Shown here: piece by piece, positions 63,373 through 64,000 of the stretch
Layout of the letters: each line of letters opens with the position of its first letter
Position numbering within the stretch: the first letter of the stretch is position 1
DNA from: Bradyrhizobium sp. S69
Lineage (GTDB): Bacteria; Pseudomonadota; Alphaproteobacteria; Rhizobiales; Xanthobacteraceae
Assembly: GCF_009766005.1 (NCBI RefSeq)
Contig: NZ_LMUK01000029.1
Span: 1-64,000 of the forward strand
Direction of reading: 5' to 3'
DNA length: 64,000 nt
Position numbers and translations under genes: made by a program
Notes under the pieces: generated by a model
The model's database searches: none
What the model saw: only the letters and a program-made list of their open reading frames with translations
Told to the model about the DNA's origin: nothing

Positions 63373-63918
63373 TCAGATCCGGCGCATCCAGAGCCCGCCG
63401 AGCAGAAGGCCGCCGCCATTGACAAACGCCATCCACAACGAAAACGCCTCCCCGCCGACGTAGAAATAGCCGATCAGCGTCAGGATGCTGATGCCGACAC
63501 CGATCAGCACGAAGGCGTAGCCAAGCCATAACCCCGCGATCGCATAAAGCAGCATGAAATAGATCGGCCAGAAGGTTCCCAACTGCCGCGGCGTGAAGTC
63601 GCCGAGCACCTTGGTGCACAGATAACCGAATGCGAAAAACAACGAATACGCCACCAGCATCCGGACATCGAAGGATCGCGCGTCAGCCCGGAAATAGTTG
63701 GTCGCGAGCGTAGCTAAGACCCCGGCCGCGTTGACGGCGATCCAGATGTAATAGCCATCACGCGGCCAGAGCCAGGTCGCGATATTGCCGGCAAACACCA
63801 GCACGCCCCACAGGATCATGGTCAGGCTGGCGATATCGTAGGTCTGCGACTGGCGAACGCGGCGGACCATCTCGTCGATCTCGGAGAGCGCCTCCCGGGC
63901 CTCCTTGCTGTCGATCAT
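63373..63918 (-). CDS. membrane protein paired with the winged-helix regulator
   Basis: This 181-aa protein has a cytoplasmic N-terminus (IDSKEAREALSEIDEMVRRV) and about six hydrophobic segments from residue 28 on, such as LTMILWGVLVFAGNIATWLW. The C-terminus is basic (GGLWMRRI). It is coded just before the regulator gene with three bases between them, a frequent pairing in proteobacteria. The function is unknown. No catalytic motif is seen, and it may sense or respond to membrane state. Confidence 0.8.
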   Translation of the reverse strand: MIDSKEAREALSEIDEMVRRVRQSQTYDIASLTMILWGVLVFAGNIATWLWPRDGYYIWIAVNAAGVLATLATNYFRADARSFDVRMLVAYSLFFAFGYLCTKVLGDFTPRQLGTFWPIYFMLLYAIAGLWLGYAFVLIGVGISILTLIGYFYVGGEAFSLWMAFVNGGGLLLGGLWMRRI

Positions 63919-64000
63919 GCAGGCGCTCCCCCGATATCGGGACTCACGTTCCGGCTATTCCACGCGTGGCGACGTCGTCGGCGATGGCCGACACCGCCTT

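Overview
The window is GC-rich, densely coded alphaproteobacterial chromosome. Gene content and intergenic repeats point to the Bradyrhizobium / Rhodopseudomonas group (Nitrobacteraceae). Clues are an Aap-type amino-acid ABC operon, the tolC-popZ-valS neighbourhood, an orphan Flp pilin, a near match to the fluoroacetate dehalogenase of R. palustris as I remember it, and many palindromic intergenic repeats of kinds common in these genomes. No phage, plasmid, transposase or CRISPR was seen. The taxon is inferred from gene content, not from a marker gene.

Layout. 0.15-3.1 kb: a TRAP transporter operon on the minus strand. 3.4-8.5 kb: many small genes (MXKDX-repeat protein, DUF6481, LssY-C, PilZ, Flp pilin, ParB-like protein), including two membrane microproteins of 40 and 31 aa, then tRNA-Arg(UCU). 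9.0-16.3 kb: alpha-2-macroglobulin overlapping PBP1C. 16.4-20.2 kb: GT39, PAP2 phosphatase, GT2 and LABN proteins, a probable lipid A / polyprenyl-sugar cassette. 20.2-20.4 kb: a methyltransferase remnant. 20.8-25.3 kb: the aapJQMP operon. 25.4-30.0 kb (minus): cysK, then CFA synthase, DUF1365 and a flavoprotein. 30.4-40.5 kb: a tripartite efflux locus with an outer-membrane factor, an adaptor, two RND pumps and a small lipoprotein between the pumps. 40.5-44.5 kb: DTW protein, FUSC-type membrane protein, tRNA-Cys, tRNA-Asn, small proteins and one gene broken by a nonsense codon. 44.7-51.4 kb: Pcm-like protein, TolC, PopZ, ValS. 51.4-52.3 kb: a phosphonopyruvate hydrolase candidate. 52.4-53.3 kb: an island of dispersed repeats. 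53.4-59.2 kb: RHH protein, MutL, RsmD, RluB-type pseudouridine synthase, TadA. 59.2-64 kb: fluoroacetate dehalogenase candidate, acyl-CoA dehydrogenase, PurD, and a winged-helix regulator with its membrane partner.

Functional themes. The first half is mostly about the envelope: peptidoglycan repair with protease trapping, lipid A or lipid-linked sugar modification, membrane fatty-acid modification and efflux. The second half is housekeeping (translation fidelity, mismatch repair, purine synthesis, polarity). Set into it are two uncommon hydrolases, predicted to break a C-P bond and a C-F bond. The best leads are the lipid A cassette, the small lipoprotein with a duplicated motif between the two RND pumps, the two hydrolases, the unannotated microproteins and the gene with a single in-frame stop.
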